Under the pieces are notes generated by a model, which worked only from the letters and a program-made list of their open reading frames with translations, did not search any database and was not told the DNA's origin. The position numbers were made by a program, and so were the translations under genes. Below are positions 48,982 through 57,547 of a stretch of DNA of 64,000 bases, one piece after another (within the stretch, counting starts at the first letter, position 1; each line of letters begins with the position of its first letter). Origin of the DNA: DAOUKH01 sp965219875 (GTDB taxonomy: Bacteria; Chloroflexota; Dehalococcoidia; SHYB01); contig CBDCOW010000001.1 of NCBI GenBank assembly GCA_965219875.1, positions 124,001-188,000 of the forward strand, in the 5' to 3' direction.

Positions 48982-49851
48982 TTAGAGCTTCTTGATGGCG
49001 GCGATGGCGTCGCGGGCCGCTTCGTAGTCCCGCGCGCCGCCTTTGAGGATGGGCGGCACGACGTAGAAGGCGTCGGCACCGGCCTCCCGCAGCGCTCCGG
49101 CGATCTCGACCGCGGCGTCGGCGGGCGGGCGACCTTGCGCGATCTCGTCCACGAGACGCGGCGGCGGGTCGCCGAACACCAGCCCGTCCCGCGTCAGCAA
49201 TTGCACTCCCCAGAATACCGGAGGCGCGAACGGCGCGCCCGCGAGCGATTCATAGCAGTCGAGGAAGTCGCGGCGCGGGGCGGGGTCGTACATGGGCTGC
49301 GCGATGATGAACTCCGCGCCTGCCTCAACCTTCCGTTGGGCCAGTGCGGCCTCGGCCTCGGCGCCCTTACTCAGGTCGATGGCCGCGCCCGCGCAGAGCT
49401 GCGTCGGCGCGGCCAGCTTCAGGCCCTTGAAGTCGCGCCCTTCGTTCATGGCGCGGATATCGGCGAGCAGGCCGGTGGGGGTGACGTCCCGCACCGCCCG
49501 CGTCCGCGTCAAGTCCTTGGCGGAAAACTCGTCGCCGTAGAGGACCAGGACGTTGTCGAGGCCGAGCGCCTGCGCGCCGAGCAGGTGCATCTGGAAGGCG
49601 AGGCGGTTCATGTCACGGGTGGCGAGGCTGAAGATGGCGTCGATTCCCGCGACGCGCCGGACCGAGGCGGCGGCGGCTACGGAGTCCATGCGCACCGAAC
49701 GTCCTGGACTGTAGGCGGCGCAGACGAATTCGGCCTCGATGCCGGCCAGCGCGGCGGCGAACGACGGATCGCCGGAGCGCGGCGGCGAGCAGTCCATCGC
49801 GACGAGCGGCCTCGCGCCCTTGCGTGCGTAGGCGCTCGTTACCGACGCCAT
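48982..49851 (-). CDS. MTHFR-like protein (second copy)
   Basis: 289 residues from ATG 49851 with GGGGAG upstream; the open frame beyond runs into a repeat. A MetF-like barrel is seen in LVAMDCSPPRSGD, VVLYGDEFSAKD-type VLVLYGDE, GAEFIIAQPMYDPAPRRDF and VFWGVQLLTRDG. At the position of MetF's catalytic Glu it has Asp20 (MDCSPP). Such distant MetF homologues occur with corrinoid/one-carbon pathways; the role here is not established. It precedes metF in the same direction. Confidence 0.78.
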   Translation of the reverse strand: MASVTSAYARKGARPLVAMDCSPPRSGDPSFAAALAGIEAEFVCAAYSPGRSVRMDSVAAAASVRRVAGIDAIFSLATRDMNRLAFQMHLLGAQALGLDNVLVLYGDEFSAKDLTRTRAVRDVTPTGLLADIRAMNEGRDFKGLKLAAPTQLCAGAAIDLSKGAEAEAALAQRKVEAGAEFIIAQPMYDPAPRRDFLDCYESLAGAPFAPPVFWGVQLLTRDGLVFGDPPPRLVDEIAQGRPPADAAVEIAGALREAGADAFYVVPPILKGGARDYEAARDAIAAIKKL

Positions 49852-49933
49852 TCGCTCCCCGCCATCGGCCTGTCTCCCTTTGTCCTGTAGCTCGCGTCCG
49901 CCGTCCATCTGGAATGGGCCGCATCTTACCATC

Positions 49934-50088
49934 GGAGACCCTTGCACAAGAGAGATGCGGGCTTCGTGGACGTTGGCGCACCCCTCCCCGCCCCCGCCCT
50001 CACCCCAACCCTCTCCCGCCGGGAGAGGGTGCAAGACCTCCCCGCCCATCCGTTTCCCAGCCCGCGGGCGGGTTGGGCAAAGGTCTCC
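49934..50088 (+). repeat. MITE-like element, copy 2 (155 bp)
   Basis: It begins GGAGACCCTTGCACAAG and ends GGCAAAGGTCTCC, so the termini are inverted. The inner CCGCCCTCACCCCAACCCTC then TCCCGCCGGGAGAGGG is shared with copies at 52557 and 57300. It fills most of the gap 49852-50165; the rest holds the nicotinamidase promoter. Confidence 0.7.
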
Positions 50089-50121
50089 AGCGGGAACGGA
50101 CGTAAGGCTCCATCGGGGGCG

Positions 50122-50130
50122 TGCTATACT
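50122..50130 (+). promoter_or_regulatory. extended -10 promoter of the nicotinamidase gene
   Basis: TGCTATACT, identical to the element at 5360, 36 bases before the TTG start at 50166. Confidence 0.5.
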
Positions 50131-50165
50131 TCGCCACTCCCGATGGCGGGAACGGAGGCGGCGTT

Positions 50166-50699
50166 TTGGCGGACGTCGTGATCGTGGTGGACATGGTGCG
50201 GGGCTTCCTCGAAGAGGGCTACCCGCTCTCCTGCGGCGAGGCAGCGCGCCGTGTGATCGACCCCGTCGGGGCGCTGATCGAGGAGAGGCTCGGCGAGGGC
50301 GACACCGTCCTCTTCACCTGCGACGCGCACGAGCCGTCGGACCCGGAGATCGCCCTCGGCGTCTTTCCGGCGCACTGCATGAAGGGCTCCGTCGAAGCGG
50401 AGATCGTCCCTGAATTGCAGGGCCTCGTCCCGCGGGGCGAGGTGTTCGAGAAGCACGCCTACAGCGGCTTCACCAACCCGGCACTCGACGCCCGCGTCCG
50501 TGCGCTCGCCCCCGAGCGCGTCACTATCGTGGGCGTCTGCACCGACGTCTGCGTCCTGCATACCGCGGCGGACGCCTTCTACCGCGGCTACCGGATCGAG
50601 ACGCCCGAGGCGTGCGTGGCGAGCTTCACTGAAGAGAACCACGCCTTCGGGCTCAAGCACCTACGAGAGAGCCTGGGCGCCCGCGAGCCCGGAGCATAG
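50166..50699 (+). CDS. nicotinamidase / isochorismatase-family hydrolase
   Basis: 177 residues from the TTG at 50166, with GGAGG (50154-50158) seven bases upstream; the GTG at 50121 lies within the promoter. The triad can be read: Asp9 in VVDMVRGF, Lys96 in EVFEKHAYSGF and Cys129 in VGVCTDVCV. Metal ligands are probably in TCDAHEPSDPE. It most likely deamidates nicotinamide for NAD salvage; related isochorismatase-like enzymes are possible. A 62-residue membrane protein gene follows 10 bases later. Confidence 0.88.
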   Translation: MADVVIVVDMVRGFLEEGYPLSCGEAARRVIDPVGALIEERLGEGDTVLFTCDAHEPSDPEIALGVFPAHCMKGSVEAEIVPELQGLVPRGEVFEKHAYSGFTNPALDARVRALAPERVTIVGVCTDVCVLHTAADAFYRGYRIETPEACVASFTEENHAFGLKHLRESLGAREPGA

Positions 50700-50709
50700 C
50701 GGGGAGACC

Positions 50710-50898
50710 ATGAACCAAGAGCCGGACAGGCGCAGGCGCTCCCTGCCCACGTTCAAGAGGCTGGGCTTCGAGTACCTCGTCATGCTCGCGGTGTGCCTCG
50801 CGGCCATCATGCTCACCGGACAACTCATCGTGGCCATCGTGGCCGTGCTCATCACGATGATCGGGCTGCGCATGACGCGGCCCAAGCGCACGGACTGA
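50710..50898 (+). CDS. 62-residue membrane protein
   Basis: The ATG at 50710 follows GGGGAGACC. A basic N-terminus (RRRRSLPTFKRLGF) precedes two near-continuous hydrophobic segments (YLVMLAVCLAAIML and LIVAIVAVLITMIGL) and a basic end RMTRPKRTD, so a hairpin with both ends in the cytosol is expected. The function is unknown. It lies 10 bases after the nicotinamidase gene and is probably co-expressed. Confidence 0.65.
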   Translation: MNQEPDRRRRSLPTFKRLGFEYLVMLAVCLAAIMLTGQLIVAIVAVLITMIGLRMTRPKRTD

Positions 50899-50950
50899 CC
50901 GCGGTCTCGCAATCCGCCCGTCACGTCGGCGGGCGCATCCGAAGGCATGG

Positions 50951-51583
50951 CTACCACCCTGACGGGGTGTGCCAGTGGTCGATCGAGCTTACCTCGCCGA
51001 GGGGCTTGCGCGTCGTCGGCCCGAATTTGCCGCGCGGGTAGCCCAGAGGTATGCAGTAGACGACCTGTGCGTCATCGGGGATACCGAACAGGGCGTGCAC
51101 CCTCTCCTCCACGGTGGGGTGCAGCGTGGCGATCGTCCCGCCGATGCCCAGGGACCGGGCGGCGAGCAGCAGGTTCTGGGCCGCTGGGACCACGGAGTTC
51201 AAGGCGCCGGGGCCGCGAGCGGCGGCGCACAGCAGAACCATAACCGGCGAGTCGCCGAATTCGTCGGCGAGCCGCATCGCTGAGCGGCGAACAGGGGTAT
51301 CCGGCATATCCTGCGGCCCCATGATGCCTTCGTCACCGCGCTTGGCCCACCAGGCTTCCCTGTACAGCTCGCCGAGCCTGCTTCTCAGCGCGGGGTCTCG
51401 CACGACGAGGAAACGCCACGGCTGTGTATTGCCGCCGCTGGGCGCCCTGATCGCCGCGTCCAGGACGGCGCGCAGGTCTTCGTCGGGAATCGGGTCCGGC
51501 CTCAGGCGGCGTATCGCCCGCAGCGTGAATATCGCTTCGCCCAGAGGCATGTTCAGCCTGTCGGCGGTGTTCGGAGTGTCCAA
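50951..51583 (-). CDS. nitroreductase-family protein
   Basis: 210 residues from the TTG at 51583 with AAGGAAG six bases upstream; ATG 51550 is an alternative. FMN-binding features are AIRRLRPDPIPDEDLRAVLD, AAIRAPSGGNTQPWRFLVV, and NLLLAARSLGIGGTIATLH with IPLGYPRGKFGP at the end. It could reduce nitroaromatics, quinones or enones, or act as a dehalogenase-like flavoenzyme. The product is distinct from the tandem SagB-type protein. It is divergent from the SDR gene at 51771. Confidence 0.9.
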   Translation of the reverse strand: MDTPNTADRLNMPLGEAIFTLRAIRRLRPDPIPDEDLRAVLDAAIRAPSGGNTQPWRFLVVRDPALRSRLGELYREAWWAKRGDEGIMGPQDMPDTPVRRSAMRLADEFGDSPVMVLLCAAARGPGALNSVVPAAQNLLLAARSLGIGGTIATLHPTVEERVHALFGIPDDAQVVYCIPLGYPRGKFGPTTRKPLGEVSSIDHWHTPSGW

Positions 51584-51770
51584 TGGTGCTTCCTTTTCTA
51601 AGCTGGTGTCTGTGTTGCAACGATCCCAACGTTCCCCCGTAGATTGGGAAGGGACCGGAGGCTGGGGCACGCGAATGCGGGGGGTTGCTCGGGGGTGTGC
51701 GGCGTCCTGTTGCCGCTCTGAGAGCGTCATTGTACACTCGCCGCAGCTTCCTCAGGAGGGCCTTCGCCCC

Positions 51771-52538
51771 ATGCCGGACTCGCTCCTCGATATGACGGGC
51801 CGCGTCGCCATCGTCACCGGCGGCGGGACGGGAATCGGCCGCGCCATCGCTCATGTCTTCGCCGCCCACGGCGCGCGGGTCGTCCTAGCGAGCCGCAAGA
51901 CGGAGAACCTGGAGCGCGTGGCGTCGGAGCTGCGGGAGGCGGGCCACACCGCCCTCGTCGTGCCCACCGACGTGCGCGACCGCGCCGCCGTCGAGGCGAT
52001 GGTCGAGCGGACCGTCGACGCCCACGGGCGGCTCGACGTGCTGGTGAACAACGCGGGCGGGAACCACCGCGTCGCCGCGGCGGAGGTCACCGACTCGATT
52101 TGGGACCGCATGGTGAACCTGAACCTGCGCGGCCCGTTCCTCTGTTCCCAAACAGCCTTCCCGGTGATGTCGAAGCAGGGCGGCGGGGTCATCGTCAACA
52201 TCTCGTCGGCGGCGGCCAATTCCGGCGCGCGCGAGTTTATGCCCTACGGCTCGGCGAAGGCCGGCCTGCAGCAGATGACGCGCATGCTCGCCGCCGAGTG
52301 GGCGGAGTACGGCATCCGGGTGAACTGCGTGGCCGCGGGCAGCACCAAGACCGAAGGCTTCATCCGGGGGCGCGTCCTCGCGGGGCTCGATCCCGACGCG
52401 GCCGTCGCCGGCAACGCGATGGGCCGTCCCGGCCGCCCCGAGGAGATCGCCCACCCCGTGCTCTTCCTGGCCTCCGACGCGGCCTCCTTCATGACGGGGG
52501 AGACCATCATGGTCACCGGCGGCTCGCGGGCCGGTTAA
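51771..52538 (+). CDS. SDR-family oxidoreductase
   Basis: 255 residues from ATG 51771, set by AGGAGGG at 51754-51760. Motifs: TGGGTGIGRAI, LVNNAGGNHR, catalytic Ser in NISSAAAN, and YGSAK. It ends TGETIMVTGGSRAG. The coenzyme loop ends VLASRKTEN, favouring NADP. It is a stand-alone gene; the substrate is unknown. It is followed by a MITE-like element. Confidence 0.92.
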   Translation: MPDSLLDMTGRVAIVTGGGTGIGRAIAHVFAAHGARVVLASRKTENLERVASELREAGHTALVVPTDVRDRAAVEAMVERTVDAHGRLDVLVNNAGGNHRVAAAEVTDSIWDRMVNLNLRGPFLCSQTAFPVMSKQGGGVIVNISSAAANSGAREFMPYGSAKAGLQQMTRMLAAEWAEYGIRVNCVAAGSTKTEGFIRGRVLAGLDPDAAVAGNAMGRPGRPEEIAHPVLFLASDAASFMTGETIMVTGGSRAG

Positions 52539-52556
52539 CGGCTCTCTCTCCCAGAG

Positions 52557-52712
52557 GGAGACGCTTGCGTTACCTTGGGCCGCAGGCTCTGGCAAGGTCG
52601 CGCAGACCCCGCCTCCCCCGCCCTCACCCCAACCCTCTTCCAGCGGGAGAGGGGGAAGACCTCCCCACTCCCAACCCCCTCGCCCCCAAGACTGGGTTAT
52701 GCAAGGGTCTCC
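52557..52712 (+). repeat. MITE-like element, copy 3 (156 bp)
   Basis: It begins GGAGACGCTTGCGTTACC and ends GGGTTATGCAAGGGTCTCC, with the shared CCGCCCTCACCCCAACCCTC inside. A further unit (52713-52777: GAGAAGAGGCAAGACC, CCATGCTTGAGCCCGCGGGC) ends in a second GCAAAGGTCTCC. Together they fill the 253-base gap before tilS. Confidence 0.7.
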
Positions 52713-52791
52713 GTTGGGAGAAGAGGCAAGACCGCCACCCATGCTTGAGCCCGCGGGCGGGTTGCGCAAAGGTCTCCTGAGGGGGAGAAGT

Positions 52792-54234
52792 TTAGGTGCT
52801 GCCGTCCGGGCCGTTCCGCAGGGTGAACTCGACGCGTAGGGCCTCCCGGGCGCCGTGGCGGACCTTGGCCCGCTCGCCGATGCGGTGCCCCACCACCCAG
52901 ATGATCTCGCCGTCCGCCACGAGCAGGGGTGCGCCGTCGCGCTCGGCGCGCGGGACCTTGGCATCGACGAAGAAGTCTTGCAGCGACTTGGCCTCGCGCA
53001 TGCCCAGAGGCTGGAAGCGGTCGCCCCGGCGGCGGGAGCGTACGGTGACGTGGCGGGCGGCGGCGGGGTCGAGGTGGGCGGCGTAGCGGTCGTTGGGGAA
53101 GGGCTCGGAAGACGGGACAAGGCGACCCTCGACGCGCCAAGGGCCGGCGTCGCCGACGCCCGGCAGAGTCAAGGCGCTCGCCTCGATCGGCGCCGCGGGC
53201 GCTGGGGGCGGCCCCGCGCTCAGCACGAGGTCCGCCGCTTCGGCGTAGGCTGCCACGCCGCCGGGGAGGTCGGCCCGCCGCCCCGAAGCGCCCGCGCTCA
53301 GCGTGTCCAAGGCGTCGAGATGGCGCGAACCGATTCCGCGCAGGCCGGGGACGAGCTCCCGCAGAGCCTCGCGGAGGACGTAGGCCCGCAGCGCGGGGTG
53401 CTGCGCCGCGAGCGCGGCCCGCGGCAGCGCGACGACGCCGCTTTGGGTTGACCCGTTCGCCGCCAGCCATTCGTGGGCCTGGCTTTCCAGATAAGCGACG
53501 GCTTGCGCGGCGAGTTCGGCGGACCGGGCGGCGTTCTCGCCCGCGCCGGCGTTGATCTCCCGCAGGACGGGGATCACGTCGTGCCGGATGCGGTTGCGCG
53601 CGAAGTCGAGCGAGTCGTTCGAGCTATCGAGGCGGGGCCTGAGCTCCCGCGCCGCGCAGTAGGCTTCGGTGTCGGCGCGTGTCAGACCGAGCAGGGGGCG
53701 CCCCACGCGGACCGTGCCCTCGGGCGACCCCCACGAGGTGAGTGGACGCATGCCGCCGAGCCCTGCGAGGCCCGCCCCGCGCGTCAAGTGGAGCAGCACC
53801 GTCTCGGCCTGATCGTCGGCGGTGTGGGCCACCAGCACGGCACCCGCACCGCGGCGATGCACGACCCGCGCAAAGAAGTCGTTACGGGCAAGCCGGCCCG
53901 CCTCCTCCAGCGAGCGCCGCGACTCCTTGGCCAGCGCGGCCACGTCGACGCATTCGACGTCGAGGCCGACGCCGAGCCGGTCGCAGAGGCCGGCCACGTA
54001 GGCCGCGTCGGCGCGGCTCTCGTCACCGCGTAGTCCGTGGTCGAGGTGGGCGGCGCGCGCCTCGACGCCGGTCTCGTCCTGCAGCGCCGCCACGGCATCG
54101 AGGAGGCAGACGGAATCGGGGCCGCCGGAGATTCCAACGAGCACGCGTCCCGCATCGGCGAGCGCGGCGTGATCGCGAAAGAACGCCCGCACGGCGCGGT
54201 GGACGCGGCGGACGGGGCCGCCCTCTTGCTTCAT
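52792..54234 (-). CDS. tilS: tRNA(Ile)-lysidine synthetase
   Basis: 480 residues from ATG 54234 (GGAGG five bases upstream); the frame is open to 54501 but that part is shadow. The PP-loop is VLVGISGGPDSVCLLDAV. HLDHGLRGDESRADA and VLVAHTADDQAETVLLHLTRGAG are further N-type ATPase features. The TilS substrate-binding and C-terminal domains follow (DRFQPLGMREAKSLQDF). It converts the anticodon C34 of AUA-reading tRNA to lysidine and is essential in most bacteria. Confidence 0.93.
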   Translation of the reverse strand: MKQEGGPVRRVHRAVRAFFRDHAALADAGRVLVGISGGPDSVCLLDAVAALQDETGVEARAAHLDHGLRGDESRADAAYVAGLCDRLGVGLDVECVDVAALAKESRRSLEEAGRLARNDFFARVVHRRGAGAVLVAHTADDQAETVLLHLTRGAGLAGLGGMRPLTSWGSPEGTVRVGRPLLGLTRADTEAYCAARELRPRLDSSNDSLDFARNRIRHDVIPVLREINAGAGENAARSAELAAQAVAYLESQAHEWLAANGSTQSGVVALPRAALAAQHPALRAYVLREALRELVPGLRGIGSRHLDALDTLSAGASGRRADLPGGVAAYAEAADLVLSAGPPPAPAAPIEASALTLPGVGDAGPWRVEGRLVPSSEPFPNDRYAAHLDPAAARHVTVRSRRRGDRFQPLGMREAKSLQDFFVDAKVPRAERDGAPLLVADGEIIWVVGHRIGERAKVRHGAREALRVEFTLRNGPDGST

Positions 54235-54251
54235 CGCGTCCTCCGCCTTCG

Positions 54252-54947
54252 TCAGTTGCGGGCGCCCTTGCGGCGGCGCTTCGATGGTGGGGCGAGCACG
54301 ATCCGCGAGCGGTGGACGGCCGTCGGCGCGCCGACTCCAAGAGCGGCGGCCACTTGCTCGGGGCGTCCGCTCGCTTCGGGGTCGGTCTGCAGCAGCATCC
54401 CGATCGTGGCCTCGCCGGTGCCGGTCTCCTCGAGCCACAGGTCGTGGACCTGCTTGCGGAGGTCGTAGCGCCGCACTTCCTTCTCGCGCCGGTGTTCCCA
54501 AGGCAGCGTCTCCGCCTCCAATAGGCCGTCGATGGCCTGTTCCAACTGCTCCGGGGAGCCGGACCCGCCGTTCTCCGCACAGGGCACGCTGACGAGGTAC
54601 TCGGACTCGCGGACCAGCGATTGGAGCGATGGGGAGTCTATCCCGATCTCCTCGGTCCCGTAGACGTGGAGGTCGGGGAGCAGTTGGGGCTCGATGCGCT
54701 TCAGTAAGTAGAAGCCGGAGAGGCGGCGCTTCAGGTATATGTCGAGCAGTTCTCCCTCGCTGGTGACGCCGACGGGGAGCGCCGCGGCGATGGAGATGCG
54801 GGGGCGCGGGCTGCGTCCTTCGGAGTAGGCGATGGGGACGCCGGCGCGCCTAAAGAGCAGGCGCCACAGCCGGATCATGTCCAGGTGCGCCAGGTATTGC
54901 AGCGCGCCCGAGCGTCCGTAGCTAAGCCTGAGGCGTTGGACTGCCAT
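54252..54947 (-). CDS. DUF2344 / TIGR03936 protein
   Basis: 231 residues. It starts QRLRLSYGRSGALQYLAHLD, then RAGVPIAYSEGRSPRPRISI and LPVGVTSEGELLDIYL, the diagnostic blocks of the radical-SAM-associated DUF2344 family. The usual partner, a B12-binding radical-SAM protein, is missing here. The C-terminus is basic (PPSKRRRKGARN), compatible with RNA binding. It overlaps the CNNM gene upstream by 26 bases and precedes tilS by 17 bases. Confidence 0.88.
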   Translation of the reverse strand: MAVQRLRLSYGRSGALQYLAHLDMIRLWRLLFRRAGVPIAYSEGRSPRPRISIAAALPVGVTSEGELLDIYLKRRLSGFYLLKRIEPQLLPDLHVYGTEEIGIDSPSLQSLVRESEYLVSVPCAENGGSGSPEQLEQAIDGLLEAETLPWEHRREKEVRRYDLRKQVHDLWLEETGTGEATIGMLLQTDPEASGRPEQVAAALGVGAPTAVHRSRIVLAPPSKRRRKGARN

Positions 54948-56208
54948 CGGGGGGCCTCGTCACCAGGATCTTCTCGATCTTCACGCCGTCCATCTCACTG
55001 ACGGTCAGGCGGAGGCCGCCGGCGCGGACCTGCTCGCCATCGCGAGGGATGCGCCCCAAGGTGGCGAGGACGAAGCCCGCGAGCGTCTCGTAGCCTTCCT
55101 CGTCGGGGAGGCCGAGGTGCAGCCGTTCGTTGGCCTCGTCGACACGCATGCCGGCGTCGACCTGGAAGGTGCGTTCGTCGATGGTCTCGACCTCCTGCTC
55201 CGAGTCCTCGTCCGCGTCGACGATCTTGCCCACGACCTCGCCGACGATCTGCTTCACGGTGAGCAGGCCGGCGATGACCCCGAACTCGTCGATCAGCATA
55301 ACCATCTGCGCGCCCTGGGCCCGCATCTCGACGAAGAGGTCGTCGATGTGCTTTGTCTCGGGATAGAAATAGGGCTCCCGGACTAGGGGCGCGATGGGGT
55401 CGTCGTCGGTTAAGGCGCTCTCGCTGTAGGCCCGGAGCACGTCTTTAGACGAGAGCGTGCCCACCACGTTGTCCGGCGCCGATTCGTAGACGGGGAAGCG
55501 GGTGTGGGACTCCTCGGCGTAGACCTGCAGGAAGTCCGCGAAGGTCGCGTCCTTGGAGAGGAAGACGATCTCGGGGCGCGGAGTCATGATCTCGCGGGCC
55601 TGTAGGTCGCCGAACCCGAACGCTCGGTGGATGAACTCCGCCTCCGTCTGCTCGACCTCGCCCTCGGTGGTCCCGAGGCGGACTAGGGTGCGCAGCTCCT
55701 CCTCGCTGATCGAGGGGGCCGCGCCACTGGGCTTGGAGAAGGGGCGGGTGATCCCCGCGCTCACCTTTTGAAGCACCGCCGCCAGCGGGAAGAGGACCCA
55801 CTGCGCCACTTCCAGCGGGCGGAGGAAGAGGAAGAGCAACTGCTCGGGGTAGCGGGCCGCGATGGTCTTGGGGACGGCCTCGCCGATGATCACGATGCCC
55901 ACGGTGGTGACGACGGTAGCGATCACGACGCCGAGGCCGCGCGAGCCGCCGATCAGGTCGAAGGCGAGGGCGGTGACGATGGAGGCGAGGGCGAGGTTGA
56001 CCGCGTTATTCCCCAGCAGGACCGTCGAGAGGAAGCGCTCGGGGTTGTCCTTCAGGCGGGCGAGCCGGTCGGAGCGGGGGACGCCGGTCTCGCGGAGCTG
56101 GGCGACGCGGATACGTTGCAGGGCGAAGAAGGCGGTCTCTGAGCTAGAGAAGAAAGCGGAGAGGGCCAGAAACAGGACCAGCAGAACGACCGTTACTTCG
56201 ATTTCCAT
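54922..56208 (-). CDS. CNNM/CorC-type membrane protein (hemolysin family)
   Basis: 428 residues. A DUF21 membrane domain (about 1-190) starts with a TM helix followed by SAFFSSSETAFFAL. Two CBS domains follow (about 200-325; ARPEIVFLSKDATF-like MTPRPEIVFLSKDATFADF, VKQIVGEVVGKIVD). A CorC_HlyC domain closes the protein (about 335-420, AGMRVDEANERLHLGLPDEE). This family moves Mg2+ or Co2+ and responds to adenine nucleotides through CBS. It is the first gene of the CNNM-DUF2344-tilS run. Confidence 0.9.
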   Translation of the reverse strand: MEIEVTVVLLVLFLALSAFFSSSETAFFALQRIRVAQLRETGVPRSDRLARLKDNPERFLSTVLLGNNAVNLALASIVTALAFDLIGGSRGLGVVIATVVTTVGIVIIGEAVPKTIAARYPEQLLFLFLRPLEVAQWVLFPLAAVLQKVSAGITRPFSKPSGAAPSISEEELRTLVRLGTTEGEVEQTEAEFIHRAFGFGDLQAREIMTPRPEIVFLSKDATFADFLQVYAEESHTRFPVYESAPDNVVGTLSSKDVLRAYSESALTDDDPIAPLVREPYFYPETKHIDDLFVEMRAQGAQMVMLIDEFGVIAGLLTVKQIVGEVVGKIVDADEDSEQEVETIDERTFQVDAGMRVDEANERLHLGLPDEEGYETLAGFVLATLGRIPRDGEQVRAGGLRLTVSEMDGVKIEKILVTRPPDGSPTPQA

Positions 56209-56316
56209 CGCAGGCGCAGCCTGGGCTTTCGCGGCCCGGCGCCCCCGGAGCCCTCCTCGATTCGAGTACGCCCCGCATCGTACCAGATTGGCCGCCGCGC
56301 TCCAACGGGCCGCCGA

Positions 56317-57093
56317 TTAGCGCGCGGTGTAGCCTCCATCGACGACGAGGACGTGGCCGGTGACGAAGGAGGCCTCGTCGGAGGCGAGGTAGAGCACGGC
56401 GTTGACGATGTCGTCGGCCGTCCCTACCCGCCCCAGCGGGATGCCCGCCGCCATGTTCGCGGTGAGCCGCCGCCGGTCGTCCTCCGCGCTCCGGGCGACC
56501 TCGCCTTGGGCGGTGAAGACGTTGGTGTATCCAGGGGCGACGGCGTTGACGCGGACGCCCGCCGGCGCGAGTTGCGAGGCGAGGGTGCGGGTGAAGGCGA
56601 CCAGCCCGCCCTTGGACGCGGCGTAGGAGACGGCCCCGATGGCGACGAGTCCGGCAAAGGAGGCGGTGTTGACGATCGCGCCGCCGCCGGCGCGGCGCAT
56701 GTGGGGGACGACGGCCTTGGCGGCGAGGAACATCCCCTTCAGGTTGGTGTCGAGGATGTGGTCCCAGTCCTCCTGGGGGACGTCCTCGATGGGGGTTTGG
56801 CGGTGCGGCGAGGGCCTTCCCGCGTTGTTGAACAGGATGTCGAGGCGCCCGAACCGCTCCGCCGCGGCGTCGACGGCGGCGCGCACACCAGCCTCGTCCC
56901 GGACGTCGGCGGGGACGAAGATCGCCTCGCCGCCGGCCTCCTCGACGGCGTGCGCCGTGGCGCGTCCGCCCTCCTCGGCAACGTCGAGCAGGCCGACCTT
57001 CGCTCCCTCGCGGGCGAAGCGGAGGGCGGCGGCGCGTCCGAACCCCGACGCCCCGCCGGTGATGAAGGCGGCTTTGCCCTTCAATCTACCCAT
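56317..57093 (-). CDS. SDR-family oxidoreductase
   Basis: 258 residues; AGGAG lies nine bases before the ATG. Motifs: TGGASGFGRAA, NNAGRPSPHR, catalytic Ser in NTASFAG, and YAASK. It ends GHVLVVDGGYTAR. The ADP-ribose loop has Asp in LLDVAEEGG, favouring NAD. The next SDR upstream at 57546 shares the LDVFN-like pattern and the ending VVDGGFTAQ; the two are separated by 450 bases of repeats. Confidence 0.92.
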   Translation of the reverse strand: MGRLKGKAAFITGGASGFGRAAALRFAREGAKVGLLDVAEEGGRATAHAVEEAGGEAIFVPADVRDEAGVRAAVDAAAERFGRLDILFNNAGRPSPHRQTPIEDVPQEDWDHILDTNLKGMFLAAKAVVPHMRRAGGGAIVNTASFAGLVAIGAVSYAASKGGLVAFTRTLASQLAPAGVRVNAVAPGYTNVFTAQGEVARSAEDDRRRLTANMAAGIPLGRVGTADDIVNAVLYLASDEASFVTGHVLVVDGGYTAR

Positions 57094-57110
57094 TGGACAG
57101 CGCTCCTATT

Positions 57111-57547
57111 GGAGACCATTGCATTGCCGGCGCTTCGGGCTTCGCAGGCGTCGGCGGACCCCTCCCGGCGCCCCGCCCTCACTCCCAATCGCTCTCACTG
57201 GAGAGCTTTGTGTAACTGGGGTGACTGGGCGCGAAGGTGGCGGACTTCGATAACCCGAGGTGGTTGCGGGGCGGCCCCTCATCTCAATCTTCTCCCGTTG
57301 GAGACCTTTGCGTAACTTGGCGGGTCGGCTTCAGCAAGGTCACGCGGCCCCCGCCTCCCCCCGCCCTCACCCCAACCCTCTCCCAGCGGGAGAGGGGGAA
57401 GACCCCGCGCCGCCTCCCCTTCCCAAGGCCCTAGGGCGGCGCTCTTTCCCTCGACGGAGTTTTGCAAAGGTCTCCGGTGGGAGAAGAGGCAAGACCTCCC
57501 GGCCCCACCCATGCTTGAGCCCGCGGGCGCGTTACGCAAAGGTCTCT
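57111..57547. repeat. repeat cluster with MITE copy 4 (57300-57475) and an R1 unit
   Basis: Direct GGAGACC-type ends lie at 57111, about 57203 and 57300, and inverted ends at 57469 and 57541. R1 (57246-57318) has TTCGATAACCCGAGGTGGTT then GCGGGGCGGCCCCTCATCTC then AATCTTCTCCCGTTGGAGAC. The 176-bp element 57300-57475 has the MITE core. The unit 57479-57547 matches 52717-52777. The cluster touches the stop codon of the SDR gene at 57546. No gene lies inside. Confidence 0.72.

Noticed and set aside
52557..52790. Regularly spaced GAGAGGG hairpins as a group of terminators
   Set aside because: No U-runs follow them and the same blocks occur in gaps irrespective of gene direction.
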